Of a DNA stretch of 64,000 bases, positions 1 to 8,969 are shown in pieces. A program made the translations under genes and the position numbers. Numbering within the stretch: the first letter of the stretch is position 1; every line of letters begins with the position of its first letter. The notes under the pieces are model-generated. The model searched no databases, was not told where the DNA came from, and was given only the letters and a program-made list of their open reading frames with translations. Origin of the DNA: Flavobacterium sp. LC2016-13 (GTDB taxonomy: Bacteria; Bacteroidota; Bacteroidia; Flavobacteriales; Flavobacteriaceae). Location of the stretch: NCBI RefSeq assembly GCF_009707955.1, contig NZ_WMDQ01000001.1:310001-374000 (forward strand), written 5' to 3'.

Positions 1-1
1 A

Positions 2-259
2 ACCGGAGCTGTATTTAGCCAGGATCGTTATGCTACTGAAGTTGCAACTACGAAATTGCAAAATGCTGCAGGTAACTTCTACATCAACGATAAACCAACA
101 GGAGCTGTTGTAGGAATGCAGCCTTTTGGTGGCGCAAGAGCTTCCGGAACTAACGATAAAGCAGGTTCTGCATTGAACTTATTACGTTGGGCTTCTCCTA
201 GAACTATTAAAGAAACTTTTGTAACTCCAGAAGATTACAGATATCCTTTCTTAGGTTAA
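2..259 (+). CDS. pruA: L-glutamate gamma-semialdehyde (1-pyrroline-5-carboxylate) dehydrogenase, C-terminal fragment
   Basis: The gene enters from the left edge, so only the last 85 codons are present. The frame is open from base 2. The family oxidises glutamate semialdehyde to glutamate, the second step of proline catabolism, in the cytoplasm. The fragment carries the C-terminal aldehyde-dehydrogenase signature of this subfamily: NFYINDKPTGAVVG followed by QPFGGARASGTNDKAG, and it ends with the typical TVTPEDYRYP-like tail (here FVTPEDYRYPFLG). A rho-independent hairpin follows, so it is the last gene of its transcript. Upstream partners are not visible. The family call is secure because this tail is very conserved. 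Confidence 0.93.
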   Translation, partial: TGAVFSQDRYATEVATTKLQNAAGNFYINDKPTGAVVGMQPFGGARASGTNDKAGSALNLLRWASPRTIKETFVTPEDYRYPFLG

Positions 260-320
260 TTTAATTCGAAGTTTCAATGTTTTCAGGTTTCAAGTTGAAA
301 ACCTTTGACCATAAAAACAA

Positions 321-356
321 AAAAGCCGAATCTTTTAATTAAGATTCGGCTTTTTG
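321..356 (+). terminator. Rho-independent terminator of pruA
   Basis: The stem pairs AAAAGCCGAATCTT with AAGATTCGGCTTTT across a short AT loop and is followed by T residues. A near-identical stem core (CCGAATCTT/AAGATTCGG) is used again at 5706-5740. Confidence 0.85.
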
Positions 357-553
357 CTTTTGTCTTATTTCTGCAAGCAAAACCTAAAAGCTAAAGCATT
401 GAAAAACAATTCAATAATAAGCCTTCCGTGAAGATTAAATTATTTTTGTAGTACTTTTCTTATTCAATTGAATATCAACACGTTACAATTATTAAAAATC
501 TTATTCTGTTATTTTTAAAACTTCTTATTCCCATCTATAAAACTGTATGATTC

Positions 554-561
554 TACATTTG
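554..561 (+). promoter_or_regulatory. Candidate -7 box (TACATTTG) for the unknown gene at 608
   Basis: TACATTTG fits the Bacteroidota -7 consensus TAnnTTTG and lies 46 bases before the start codon. No clear TTTG -33 element is seen at the right spacing. The 260-607 gap otherwise holds only the pruA terminator and AT-rich sequence. Confidence 0.4.
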
Positions 562-607
562 CCTGTATAAAAAAACATTAATTAATAAAAAATAAAAATA
601 CAGTGTT

Positions 608-1333
608 ATGAGAAATTTAAACAATGTTCCTAAAGTAATTTTAGAATCAAAAAGCATTGGGCATGCAATTGATTTTACCTGGAATAAAAAGAAAATAGAT
701 AAATTTTTAGATCCTATTGAACAAAACGAGGATTTGGAAAAAGCATTAATGCGTATTAATCATAAAGGTTCTGTTGGATTTACTGCTGCGTTATTAGAGT
801 GGATTTACTGGCGTTTTACGGGTTACACACAAGCAACTCATGATACTCAAAAACGCATCGAAGCGCTTTGGTGTTCTATCAATGAGCAAACGAATCCTTT
901 ATTGTTTGATACTGATCTTGAAGTTCCTGCCGTAGGTTCTGTTGATGGCGCATTATGGATTGCTTTAATGAATGTAAGAATGGTTGATGTAAGATATAGA
1001 AAAGGATCTTACTTTTTGCAAAATGAACTTTTAGGATTGGTATTACTGGCACGTCATATTACACCAAAAAAGAAAATTTTTGACAAATGGATCAATAAAG
1101 TTATTTCAGATTTAATTCGTTTATATCCTTGCCAATATGATTATACAGATTTGGATGAATCTGATGAAGCAGTTTACAATTCATCAAATGAACCTGTAAT
1201 ATGTCGCGAATTTTTCTTCGATTCTGAATTTAAATATTCTCCGGAAGCTGTAGAAAGAGCTCTTTATAATTTTATCGATAATTTAGATCATAAAGCAAAT
1301 CCGTTTTTAAACTTGTCCAGAAAAGCATCTTAA
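608..1333 (+). CDS. Conserved hypothetical protein, 241 aa
   Basis: I do not recognise a family. The protein has no signal peptide and no membrane segment, so it is probably cytoplasmic. It is mixed alpha-helical with many aromatic residues (ALLEWIYWRFTGYTQ near residue 61; SVDGALWIALMNVRMVDVRY near 112) and an acidic patch (DYTDLDESDEAVY near 180). Codon use and base composition match the neighbours. It stands alone, with its own candidate promoter upstream and a bidirectional hairpin downstream. Confidence 0.75.
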   Translation: MRNLNNVPKVILESKSIGHAIDFTWNKKKIDKFLDPIEQNEDLEKALMRINHKGSVGFTAALLEWIYWRFTGYTQATHDTQKRIEALWCSINEQTNPLLFDTDLEVPAVGSVDGALWIALMNVRMVDVRYRKGSYFLQNELLGLVLLARHITPKKKIFDKWINKVISDLIRLYPCQYDYTDLDESDEAVYNSSNEPVICREFFFDSEFKYSPEAVERALYNFIDNLDHKANPFLNLSRKAS

Positions 1334-1352
1334 TATTAATTATTCAATTCAC

Positions 1353-1389
1353 GATAACCCGTCAAAATAAGAATTTGACGGGTTATTTT
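1353..1389. terminator. Bidirectional terminator between convergent genes
   Basis: ATAACCCGTCAAA pairs perfectly with TTTGACGGGTTAT around an ATAAGAA loop. It lies between two genes that end facing each other (608-1333 forward, 1404-2411 reverse). Confidence 0.85.
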
Positions 1390-1403
1390 ATTTTAGCTTC
1401 TTT

Positions 1404-2411
1404 TTAATTTTTCTCAATAAATAAACTGGCTATATTTTCTAAATAACCTTCCGGACGGAAACCTTGTGCGTTGGTCAAAATTATTACAGAAAGATTGTCT
1501 TTTGGATAAATATACATTCCTGAACTAACACCTAAAGAAGCAATAACCTCATTCTTTAGAATCATTGATGTTAAAAGTGTTTCAAGATTTTTTTCTTCTT
1601 TGATTAATTGATGATTTTGCAATGCAATTATCCATTGTGCGATTTCTTTTGCGGTTGAATAAATTCCTGCTGAGGTTCTCAAATTTTCAGGAATTATTTC
1701 ATATACATCTATTACATCACCATTTCTAGCATTTTTATATGATGATCTTCTGCGTTTAAATACATTATAATAATCAGCAAATCCTGCTTTAATTGAGTTC
1801 TTCATTTCAGCTTTTTCAAACTCATTTTCGATAAGATATTTATCAAATGATTTTCCGCTTACTTTTTCAATGATCATTACAAGCAAAAGATAATTCGTCT
1901 GATTATAATCAAACCGTTCGCCGGGTTCAAAAACAACCGGTAGCTCTTTTATTTTATTTAAAGAAGTTATATTATTTTGAGTCAGCAAGTTTTCTTCAGA
2001 AGTCCAAATATCTGGAAGTCCAGATGTATGCGTTGCCAATTCTTTTATCGTAATGCTCTGCCATGTATTTGGCAAATCATCTAAATATTTAGAAATTGGT
2101 TCTTCTAAATTTAATTTTCTGTTTTCAACCAATTGCATTAATGCAACTCCTGTAAATGCTTTGGTTATAGCATTAATATTAAAAACTGTTTCATTATCAA
2201 CCAAAACCGAATCCTGAATATTTGATAATCCGTAATTCAATTCTTTAACAATTTTATTGTCTTTAACAACTGCCAATTGCAAACCAATAATGTTATTTTT
2301 TTGAATCATTTCTCTTACCACATTATCAACTTTATCGCCTTGCGAATAAATTCCGTTAGTGATCATAAAAATGGCAAGTAACAGCACAATTTTGTTTAAT
2401 TTTTTTCTCAT
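1404..2411 (-). CDS. Serine hydrolase / beta-lactamase-fold protein, probably catalytically dead
   Basis: This 335-residue protein has a signal peptide (residues 1-24, ending NGIYSQG) and the fold of the PF00144 beta-lactamase/penicillin-binding family, with DNETVF..ITKAFTGVALMQLVE near 73-96, THTSGLPDIW near 128 and FEPGERFDYNQTNYLLL near 161. In active members the first motif is S-x-x-K; here residue 81 is Ala (codon GCT, bases 2169-2171) while Lys84 remains. The YxN motif reads Y169-N-Q. The C-terminal HxG/HSGG region is also missing: the chain runs straight from LGVSSGMYIYPKDNLS to the end. It is therefore probably a periplasmic pseudoenzyme or scaffold, not a functional beta-lactamase. 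It is a single-gene unit. Confidence 0.8.
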   Translation of the reverse strand: MRKKLNKIVLLLAIFMITNGIYSQGDKVDNVVREMIQKNNIIGLQLAVVKDNKIVKELNYGLSNIQDSVLVDNETVFNINAITKAFTGVALMQLVENRKLNLEEPISKYLDDLPNTWQSITIKELATHTSGLPDIWTSEENLLTQNNITSLNKIKELPVVFEPGERFDYNQTNYLLLVMIIEKVSGKSFDKYLIENEFEKAEMKNSIKAGFADYYNVFKRRRSSYKNARNGDVIDVYEIIPENLRTSAGIYSTAKEIAQWIIALQNHQLIKEEKNLETLLTSMILKNEVIASLGVSSGMYIYPKDNLSVIILTNAQGFRPEGYLENIASLFIEKN

Positions 2412-2721
2412 ATTTTACAGTTTTTGTAATTAATTTTATTTGAAATTTCGCTTCTTTATTTCAGCTCTTTTCCTAGAAATAAAACTAACAGTAGAATAAT
2501 TTTTATCATCTTTTATATTTTTAAGCGAATATAATCTGCAAGCAAATGCTCTATTTTTCGCGCAATTAAAAATGTTGTTTTAGCACACAAAGAATAGGTT
2601 TTTAGTAAATTTTTCATTCGTATGCTCAAATAGCATTTTTAGAAGCAAAAACGCATTATTTATAGCTCACAACGAAGCTTACTTCTATATTTTATTATCT
2701 TGCCCACAATTAAAATACAAT
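2412..2721. other. Intergenic region between divergent genes, 310 bp
   Basis: AT-rich spacer between the divergent serine-hydrolase-like gene and the LytS kinase. It must hold both promoters, but I see no convincing TAnnTTTG box. The sequence TATCTTG at the right end is one base short of it. No repeat or RNA is seen. Confidence 0.4.
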
Positions 2722-3774
2722 ATGGATTTCATCAAAAAAATTGATTTAAAAAGAGTAGCGCTTCACTGTTTATATTGGATTTTCTTTTTATTCTTTTACA
2801 TATCTAACAAATCTGATAATGAAGGTTCTTACGAATTTACTTTTGTCTATTGCTGGAAAATTGTGGCGCAGGCAATATTTGGATACGGTTTGATTTATTG
2901 GATTATTCCTGAAACTTTAAATAAAAAGAAATATTTACTTTTTTTAATTTCCAGCATAGGTTGGCTGTATTTTGTCTTTGCGCTATTAATGACTTTAAAA
3001 TATTATTATCTCGAACCAAAATTCCCTGGTTTCTTTGATGATTGGCTTGGGCATAAAATGACGGTTCCTGAAAGACTGACTTCTTTCAAATTGATATTAA
3101 GAGAATTCTCTTTTATTACTTATCCGGTTATTATTTTGGGTTTTATAAGTTTTAACCGAAAGCAACAACGCCTTTTGAAACTGGAAGAAGAAAAAAAATC
3201 AATGGAGTTAAAGGTTTTAAAAAACCAGTTAAATCCTCATTTTCTATTTAATACGCTAAATAATTTATACACTTTAACTTTAAAAAAGGATGATAAAGCA
3301 CCTGAAGTTATTGCCAAATTATCTGAAATTTTAGATTTTGTTTTATACCGCTGCAACGAGGATTATGTTTCTATTGAAAAAGAAATTACACTTATCGAGA
3401 ATTATATTTCGCTGGAAAAGCTTCGTTATAATGAAAACAGATTAGATATTTTGTTTACCAAAGACATTCAGGAAAGTAATAAAATTTCTCCTTTAATTAT
3501 ATTGACTTTTATAGAAAATGCTTTTAAACACGGCGTAGTTAATGAAACCGAAAAAGCAATAATTCGGTTGAATTTAGAAAGTAAAAAACAACAAATCATT
3601 TTTAGTATTGAGAATACAAAACCACAAAATGAATTGGCAAGAACTTCAGACAAATCTAAAATTGGTTTAGAAAATGTTCGAAAACAATTGGATTTGCTGT
3701 ATCCTAAAAAGCATCAATTAGAGATTGAAGAAACGCAAACGAACTATACTGTTAAACTTTATTTTACTACTTAA
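2722..3774 (+). CDS. LytS/YehU-type sensor histidine kinase
   Basis: This 350-residue integral membrane kinase has four hydrophobic segments (about residues 13-27, 45-62, 71-94 and 129-143), a short coiled linker and a His_kinase (PF06580) domain. The phospho-acceptor motif is NPHFLFNTLNNLY with His173. The ATP-binding N-box is FIENAFKHGV at about 263-272, and GLENVRKQLDLLYP is the G-box region. There is no extracellular sensor domain, so it probably senses through the membrane segments. It is the first gene of a three-gene unit with the hydrolase 21 bases downstream and the LytTR regulator at 5001, its likely partner. Confidence 0.92.
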   Translation: MDFIKKIDLKRVALHCLYWIFFLFFYISNKSDNEGSYEFTFVYCWKIVAQAIFGYGLIYWIIPETLNKKKYLLFLISSIGWLYFVFALLMTLKYYYLEPKFPGFFDDWLGHKMTVPERLTSFKLILREFSFITYPVIILGFISFNRKQQRLLKLEEEKKSMELKVLKNQLNPHFLFNTLNNLYTLTLKKDDKAPEVIAKLSEILDFVLYRCNEDYVSIEKEITLIENYISLEKLRYNENRLDILFTKDIQESNKISPLIILTFIENAFKHGVVNETEKAIIRLNLESKKQQIIFSIENTKPQNELARTSDKSKIGLENVRKQLDLLYPKKHQLEIEETQTNYTVKLYFTT

Positions 3775-3795
3775 ACTCATTATCCTTTTCAACTT

Positions 3796-4962
3796 ATGAA
3801 GAAACATTTAATACATTTCTTTTTCGTTTGTTCTTTTATTTCAGCAAATAGTCAATCTAAAACTTTAGATACGTTGATCGATGTTGGAAATCATAAATTG
3901 CATTTCAAAATTGTAAAAGGCAAAGGAATGCCAATACTTTTTGATGCTGGCGGCGGAAACAATGGTTCAGTTTGGAACTCAATTCTTGATAAAACTTCCA
4001 ACATTACAAATGCAACTCTTATTACGTACGATCGTGCCGGTTTTGGTACAAGTACAATTGATACTTTACAAACGGACGAATCTAAACATGGTATTATAAG
4101 CAGTATCGAAGATTTAGAAATTGGATTGAAAAAATTGGGTTATGATAAAGAAATTCTCTTGGTTTCTCATTCTTATGGAGGTTATCTTTCGTCGCTTTAT
4201 GCTGCCAGACATCCCAAATTAGTGAAAGGTATTGTACTTATTGATGTGAATCACAATTATTTTGAAGATGGCGTTATCGAAAAGGAACTAATCAAACAAG
4301 AAAAATTGATTCCACAATGGAAGAAAAACAATAAAGGCACTTATTATATGTCGGCAACTATTCTTGAAACCGTCAAAATAATGAGTAAAATAACAATTCC
4401 TCAAAGTATTCCGGTTGTTGATTTCGTGAACGGAATTCCTTTCTTAAAAACGACCGAAGACATCGAACGCTGGAAAGAATGCCATAGAAAATTTGTAGCC
4501 AATAATCCGAATGTTACAGGTATTACAGCAAATGATTGCGGTCATGCTATTTGGATCGGAAATCCGCCTTTGGTCATTAATTCAATAGCAAAATTGTACG
4601 CCAATGCTTCTAAACAAAAAGCAGAAATTTTAGATCGCGCTTTACAATATTCAATAACGGCTTGCAATGAAGAAAAAGCTGAGGTTTTGGCTTTTAATAA
4701 TTCTGAAGATGATCTGAATACTTGGGGTTATCAATTATTAGGAAAAAATGAAACTCAAAAAGCAGCAGAAGTTTTTAAACTTAATATGCTTTTAAATCCT
4801 GCAAGTGCAAATGTTTATGATAGTTATGGCGAGATTCTTTTAAAAACAAATCAAAAAGAAGAAGCTATAAAAATGTATAAAAAATCGATCGAACTGAATC
4901 CTGAAAATAAAAATGCTAAAGAAGTTTTGGAAAGAATAACAAAAGACAACTCAAAACCTTAA
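3796..4962 (+). CDS. Secreted alpha/beta hydrolase with C-terminal TPR repeats
   Basis: A signal peptide (residues 1-20, ending ISANSQS) is followed by an alpha/beta hydrolase domain: oxyanion region FDAGGGNNGSVW near 49, TYDRAGFG near 77, and nucleophile elbow SHSYGG with Ser126. The likely catalytic His is in ANDCGHAIWIGNPP near 250. Residues from about 300 to 380 form two TPR units (LLGKNETQKAAEVFKLNMLL and the next 34-residue unit). The substrate is unknown. Its place between the kinase and the response regulator suggests that it is an output or a modulator of that system (inference). A hydrolase-TPR fusion of this kind is also seen in flavobacterial genomes outside two-component loci. 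Confidence 0.85.
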   Translation: MKKHLIHFFFVCSFISANSQSKTLDTLIDVGNHKLHFKIVKGKGMPILFDAGGGNNGSVWNSILDKTSNITNATLITYDRAGFGTSTIDTLQTDESKHGIISSIEDLEIGLKKLGYDKEILLVSHSYGGYLSSLYAARHPKLVKGIVLIDVNHNYFEDGVIEKELIKQEKLIPQWKKNNKGTYYMSATILETVKIMSKITIPQSIPVVDFVNGIPFLKTTEDIERWKECHRKFVANNPNVTGITANDCGHAIWIGNPPLVINSIAKLYANASKQKAEILDRALQYSITACNEEKAEVLAFNNSEDDLNTWGYQLLGKNETQKAAEVFKLNMLLNPASANVYDSYGEILLKTNQKEEAIKMYKKSIELNPENKNAKEVLERITKDNSKP

Positions 4963-5000
4963 ATTAGATTTTTAGAATTAAAATATTTATTCTTTTTTGA

Positions 5001-5705
5001 ATGAAATACAAATGCATTATCGTTGATGACGAACCTTTGGCGAGAGAATTAATTGCTTCTCATTTGGTAAATTTCGAGAGTTTCGAATTGATCGATTCTT
5101 TCGAAAATGCACTAAAAGCATATACTTTTTTAGAAACAAATACGGTCGATTTGATTTTTTTAGATATCGAAATGCCTTTATTAAAAGGGAATGATTTCTT
5201 GAAAAAACTTAAAAATCCGCCTAAAGTAATTTTTACAACCGCTTATAGAGAATATGCGATAGAAGGTTATGAACTCAACGTAATTGATTACCTTTTAAAA
5301 CCAATTACGTTTGATCGTTTTTTTGTTTCGATAGAAAAATTCAAACAATTGCAAACGCCACAAAAGGAAATAAAACCAATTAATGAAAATCATATTTTTG
5401 TAACCAGCGGAAGTAAAAATATCAAAATTGTATTTGATGAAATTTTATATGTCGAAAGCCTCAAAGATTATATTACGATTCATCTCGAAAACGGAAAATC
5501 ACATCATATCAAACAAAATATTTCTGTTTTTGAAAAACTATTAGATTCTAATTTTGTTAGAATTCATCGTTCTTTCATTATTCAAACCAAAAAACTAACG
5601 GCATATTCTAAAAATGAAGTCGAAATAAATACTATTGAAATTCCAATTGGAAATAGTTACAAAGAAAACTGGCTGAATCATTTAGATCATAATATTCTGC
5701 AATAA
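5001..5705 (+). CDS. LytTR-family response regulator
   Basis: A receiver domain (residues 1-120) with acidic pair D9-D10, phospho-acceptor D55 in LIFLDIEMP, T80 and K100 in YLLKPI is followed by a LytTR DNA-binding domain (about 130-230; FVRIHRSFIIQTKKLTAYS is the conserved core). It is a cytoplasmic transcription factor, almost certainly phosphorylated by the LytS-like kinase encoded two genes upstream. The 38-base gap after the hydrolase has no terminator, supporting one transcript. A strong terminator follows. Confidence 0.93.
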   Translation: MKYKCIIVDDEPLARELIASHLVNFESFELIDSFENALKAYTFLETNTVDLIFLDIEMPLLKGNDFLKKLKNPPKVIFTTAYREYAIEGYELNVIDYLLKPITFDRFFVSIEKFKQLQTPQKEIKPINENHIFVTSGSKNIKIVFDEILYVESLKDYITIHLENGKSHHIKQNISVFEKLLDSNFVRIHRSFIIQTKKLTAYSKNEVEINTIEIPIGNSYKENWLNHLDHNILQ

Positions 5706-5740
5706 AAAAATCCGAATCTTAATAAGATTCGGATTTTTTT
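5706..5740 (+). terminator. Rho-independent terminator of the LytS-hydrolase-LytTR operon
   Basis: AAAAATCCGAATCTT pairs with AAGATTCGGATTTTT around AAT and runs into a T tract. The inner stem is the same as the terminator at 321-356. Confidence 0.88.
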
Positions 5741-5796
5741 TATATTCAAAGATTTTCAACCTGAAACGTGAAACAATTTCAAAATTGAAATAATAA

Positions 5797-6426
5797 TTAA
5801 ACCTGAAACTTCAAAGGCAAATGCACGACTTTTTTAGTTTCAAAAAACTCATCTTCAAAAATTGTAGATAAATCGTATAAAGTTGCTTTTGGAAAATCCT
5901 TTAATTCTTCGGCTAAATCTCCACCTTTAAGATACAGAATTCCGTTTTTCAAAGTATGTTTATGCTGTTTCTTGATTTTACCTTTTACCCAGGAAACAAA
6001 ATCCGGCATATTGGTTACGGCACGACTTACAATAAAGTCAAAATCTCCTTTTACCAATTCAGCACGCTTTTGTTCTGCTTTTACATTTTTCAATTCTAAT
6101 GCGTCAACAACGCCCTGAACTACTTTTATTTTTTTGGCAATAACATCAATTAAATAAAAACGCGTTTCCGGAAAAAGAATCGCCAAAGGTATTCCTGGAA
6201 ATCCGCCTCCGGTTCCAACATCAAGAACAAATGTTCCCGGTTCAAACTTCATGATTTTTGCAATTCCAAGCGAATGCAAAATGTGTTTTGTATATAAGGC
6301 ATCAATATCTTTACGTGAAATGACATTGATTTTTTCATTCCAATCGTGGTATAAAAAGTCTAATTTTTGAAATTGTTCAATTTGAATCTCCGTCAAATCA
6401 GGAAAATATTTCAATATCTCATCCAT
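5797..6426 (-). CDS. rsmG: 16S rRNA (guanine527-N7)-methyltransferase
   Basis: The 209-residue length and sequence are typical of RsmG (GidB), which methylates G527 of 16S rRNA with S-adenosylmethionine. The SAM-binding motif is VLDVGTGGGFPGIPLAILFP at about 67-86. SRKDIDALYTKHILHSLGI near 37-55 and FIVSRAVTNMPDFVSW near 130 are also family signatures. It is transcribed alone toward the LytTR operon and diverges from the desaturase gene. Confidence 0.96.
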   Translation of the reverse strand: MDEILKYFPDLTEIQIEQFQKLDFLYHDWNEKINVISRKDIDALYTKHILHSLGIAKIMKFEPGTFVLDVGTGGGFPGIPLAILFPETRFYLIDVIAKKIKVVQGVVDALELKNVKAEQKRAELVKGDFDFIVSRAVTNMPDFVSWVKGKIKKQHKHTLKNGILYLKGGDLAEELKDFPKATLYDLSTIFEDEFFETKKVVHLPLKFQV

Positions 6427-6506
6427 TGCTGTAATTTTTTAACAAAAGTACTACTTTACAGTTGAAATATTTAACTCAATTTTGCAAATTGAAAATTTAT
6501 AATAAT

Positions 6507-6514
6507 TACCTTTG
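6507..6514 (+). promoter_or_regulatory. -7 box (TACCTTTG) of the desaturase gene
   Basis: TACCTTTG matches TAnnTTTG and ends 19 bases before the ATG. A TTTG lies upstream at 6481-6484, slightly farther than the usual spacing. Confidence 0.6.
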
Positions 6515-6533
6515 AAAACTATTTAAATTAATT

Positions 6534-7628
6534 ATGAATAACACTGCGCCTACATTTGCTAAGCAAGACAATCTGAAGTTCTTCAGAACACTTAACTCAC
6601 GAGTAAACAATTACTTCAAGGAGAATAATATTCAGAAAACCGGAAACTGGAAGCTGCACTTAAAAGCAGTTATTCTGTTTGCTGTTTTCCTGACGCCTTA
6701 TTTTTTGATCTTGACGCTTGACATGCCGTTCTGGGCACAATTGTTATTGAACATTTTAATGGGTGTTGGAATGGCCGGAATTGGAATGAATGTTATGCAC
6801 GACGGTAACCACGGATCTTACTCTTCAAAATCCTGGATTAACAATATTATGGGTGGAAGCATCTATGTTTTAGCCGGAAACGTACACAACTGGCAAGTAC
6901 AACACAATGTATTACACCATACTTATACAAATATTCACGGTCATGATGAAGATCTTGATGCAGGAAGAATTATTCGTTTTACACAAAATGCTGAATGGCA
7001 CCGTTTTCATAAATTTCAACATTACTATTCTTTCTTTTTATACGGACTATTGACTTTCAATTGGGCTTTAACAACCGATTTTAAACAAATGAAAGGGTAT
7101 TTAAAAAGAAAATTATCTTACGGAACTCCTCAAAGTCCAGCTAAATTATGGACTGTTTTGGTAATCACAAAAATAATCTATGTTATCATCTGGATGGTTT
7201 TACCAATGGTTCTTGGTGTAACATGGTGGAAAGTTGTTGTTGGATTTTTCGTAATGCATTATGTTGCAGGATTAATTTTGAGTATTGTTTTTCAACTAGC
7301 ACACGTTGTTGAAGAAACTTCAAATCCGGTTCCGAATGAAGAAGGAGAAATGGAAAATACATGGGCAATTCACCAATTGTATACAACTGCTAATTTTGCT
7401 CCAAAAAACAAAATTGTAAACTGGTTTACCGGAGGATTAAACCACCAAATCGAACACCACATTTTTCCAAATATCAGCCACATCCATTACGGAAAAATTG
7501 CTGAAATCGTAAAACAAACCGCAAAAGAATGCAACTTGCCTTACCATGAATTTAAAACCATGAGAGGTGCTGTTATTGCACATTACAAGCATTTGAAAGA
7601 TCTTGGAATAAAACCCGAACTAGCATAA
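6534..7628 (+). CDS. Membrane fatty acid (acyl-CoA/acyl-lipid) desaturase
   Basis: This 364-residue di-iron desaturase has the three His boxes HDGNH (89-93), HNVLHH (124-129) and QIEHH (about 307-311, in NHQIEHHIFPNISHIHYGKI). The glutamine in the third box places it with the front-end (delta-6/linoleoyl-CoA-like) group. Hydrophobic pairs near 45-85, 165-175 and 190-240 anchor it in the inner membrane. There is no N-terminal cytochrome b5 domain, so electrons must come from a separate carrier. It probably adjusts membrane fluidity. The regiospecificity cannot be read from sequence. Confidence 0.93.
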   Translation: MNNTAPTFAKQDNLKFFRTLNSRVNNYFKENNIQKTGNWKLHLKAVILFAVFLTPYFLILTLDMPFWAQLLLNILMGVGMAGIGMNVMHDGNHGSYSSKSWINNIMGGSIYVLAGNVHNWQVQHNVLHHTYTNIHGHDEDLDAGRIIRFTQNAEWHRFHKFQHYYSFFLYGLLTFNWALTTDFKQMKGYLKRKLSYGTPQSPAKLWTVLVITKIIYVIIWMVLPMVLGVTWWKVVVGFFVMHYVAGLILSIVFQLAHVVEETSNPVPNEEGEMENTWAIHQLYTTANFAPKNKIVNWFTGGLNHQIEHHIFPNISHIHYGKIAEIVKQTAKECNLPYHEFKTMRGAVIAHYKHLKDLGIKPELA

Positions 7629-7692
7629 AAATCTATTAATAATTAACCTTCCTTAATTAAAGTTGAAATTAAGGACATTCAAAAATTTTATA

Positions 7693-8883
7693 ATGAATCA
7701 TATTCTTTCAGACAGAATCAACAACTTAGCAACATCACAAACTTTAGCAATGGCTGCTTTGGCACGTGAGTTAAAATCACAAGGAAAAGACATTATCAGT
7801 TTAAGTTTAGGTGAGCCTGACTTTAATACACCCGATTTTATTAAAGAAGCTGTTAAAAAAGCAGTTGACGAAAATTACAGCACATATTCTCCGGTAGAAG
7901 GTTATTTAGAATTGAGAGAAGCAATTTGCAGAAAATTTAAAAGAGACAATGATTTAGATTATAAACCAACTCAAATTGTAGTTTCTACAGGAGCAAAACA
8001 ATCTTTATACAACATTGCACAAGTAATGTTAAACGATGGCGACGAAGTTATTTTACCAGCGCCATACTGGGTTTCTTATTTTGAAATCGTAAAGCTTTCA
8101 GGCGGAGTTCCGGTAGAAGTTCCAACATCAGTAGATACTGATTTCAAAATTACACCAGCACAATTAGAAGCTGCAATTACACCAAAAACAAAAATGATGT
8201 GGTTCAGTTCTCCTTGTAACCCATCCGGATCTGTATACAGCAGAGAAGAATTAACAGCTCTTGCAAAAGTTTTAGAAAAACATCCAAATATATATGTTGT
8301 TGCCGATGAGATTTATGAGCATATTAATTTCTCAGGAACTTTCTGCAGCATCGGTTCTATCCCGGGAATGTTCGAAAGAACCATTACTGTAAACGGAGTT
8401 GCAAAAGCATTTGCAATGACAGGATACAGAATTGGTTATATTGGAGCTCCGGAATTTATCGCAAAAGCGTGTACAAAAATTCAGGGACAAGTAACTTCAG
8501 GAGCAAATTCTGTTGCACAACGTGCTACAATTACTGCTGTAGATGCTGATCCAAGTGTTTTAAACCACATGGTTAAGGCTTTCCACGAGCGTAGAGATTT
8601 AGTAGTTGGGTTATTAAAAGAAATTCCAGGTGTAAAAATCAATGTGCCGGAAGGAGCATTTTATGTTTTCCCTGACGTTTCTTCTTTCTTCGGAAAAACT
8701 TTAAAAGGAACTGAAATTAAAGATGCAAACGATTTATCAATGTATCTTCTAGGTGAGGCTAACGTAGCAACCGTAACCGGTGACGCTTTCGGAAATCCAA
8801 ACTGTATTCGTTTCTCTTATGCAACAAGCAACGATATTTTAAAAGAAGCATTACGCAGAATCAAAGAAGCTTTGGCTGCATAA
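7693..8883 (+). CDS. Aspartate-type PLP aminotransferase (class I/II, AspC-like)
   Basis: The frame is open from a TTG at 7663, but the ATG at 7693 (MNHILSDRINNLATSQTLAM) gives the normal N-terminus and a 396-residue protein. Signatures are SLSLGEPDFNTPDFI near 37, the Asp that binds the pyridine nitrogen in VVADEIYEHINF, and the Schiff-base Lys in VAKAFAMTGYRIGYIG (near 236). C-terminal IRFSYATS binds the substrate carboxylate. Members transfer amino groups between aspartate (or related amino acids) and 2-oxoglutarate. A prephenate or broad-range specificity cannot be excluded. It is a single-gene unit ending in an imperfect hairpin. Confidence 0.93.
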   Translation: MNHILSDRINNLATSQTLAMAALARELKSQGKDIISLSLGEPDFNTPDFIKEAVKKAVDENYSTYSPVEGYLELREAICRKFKRDNDLDYKPTQIVVSTGAKQSLYNIAQVMLNDGDEVILPAPYWVSYFEIVKLSGGVPVEVPTSVDTDFKITPAQLEAAITPKTKMMWFSSPCNPSGSVYSREELTALAKVLEKHPNIYVVADEIYEHINFSGTFCSIGSIPGMFERTITVNGVAKAFAMTGYRIGYIGAPEFIAKACTKIQGQVTSGANSVAQRATITAVDADPSVLNHMVKAFHERRDLVVGLLKEIPGVKINVPEGAFYVFPDVSSFFGKTLKGTEIKDANDLSMYLLGEANVATVTGDAFGNPNCIRFSYATSNDILKEALRRIKEALAA

Positions 8884-8902
8884 CAATATCAATAATTTTA
8901 CT

Positions 8903-8955
8903 AAAACGGCTTAAGGTTTAAAGTTTCATCACTTTATACTTTGAGCTGTTTTTTT
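8903..8955 (+). terminator. Long imperfect terminator hairpin after the aminotransferase
   Basis: AAAACGGCTTAAGG..TAAAGT pairs imperfectly with ACTTTATACTTTGAGCTGTTTT and ends in eight T residues. Confidence 0.7.
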
Positions 8956-8969
8956 TATGGGCTTACTTT

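Noticed and set aside
1404..2411. Beta-lactam resistance gene
   Set aside because: The catalytic Ser is Ala and the third motif is missing, so hydrolysis of beta-lactams is unlikely.
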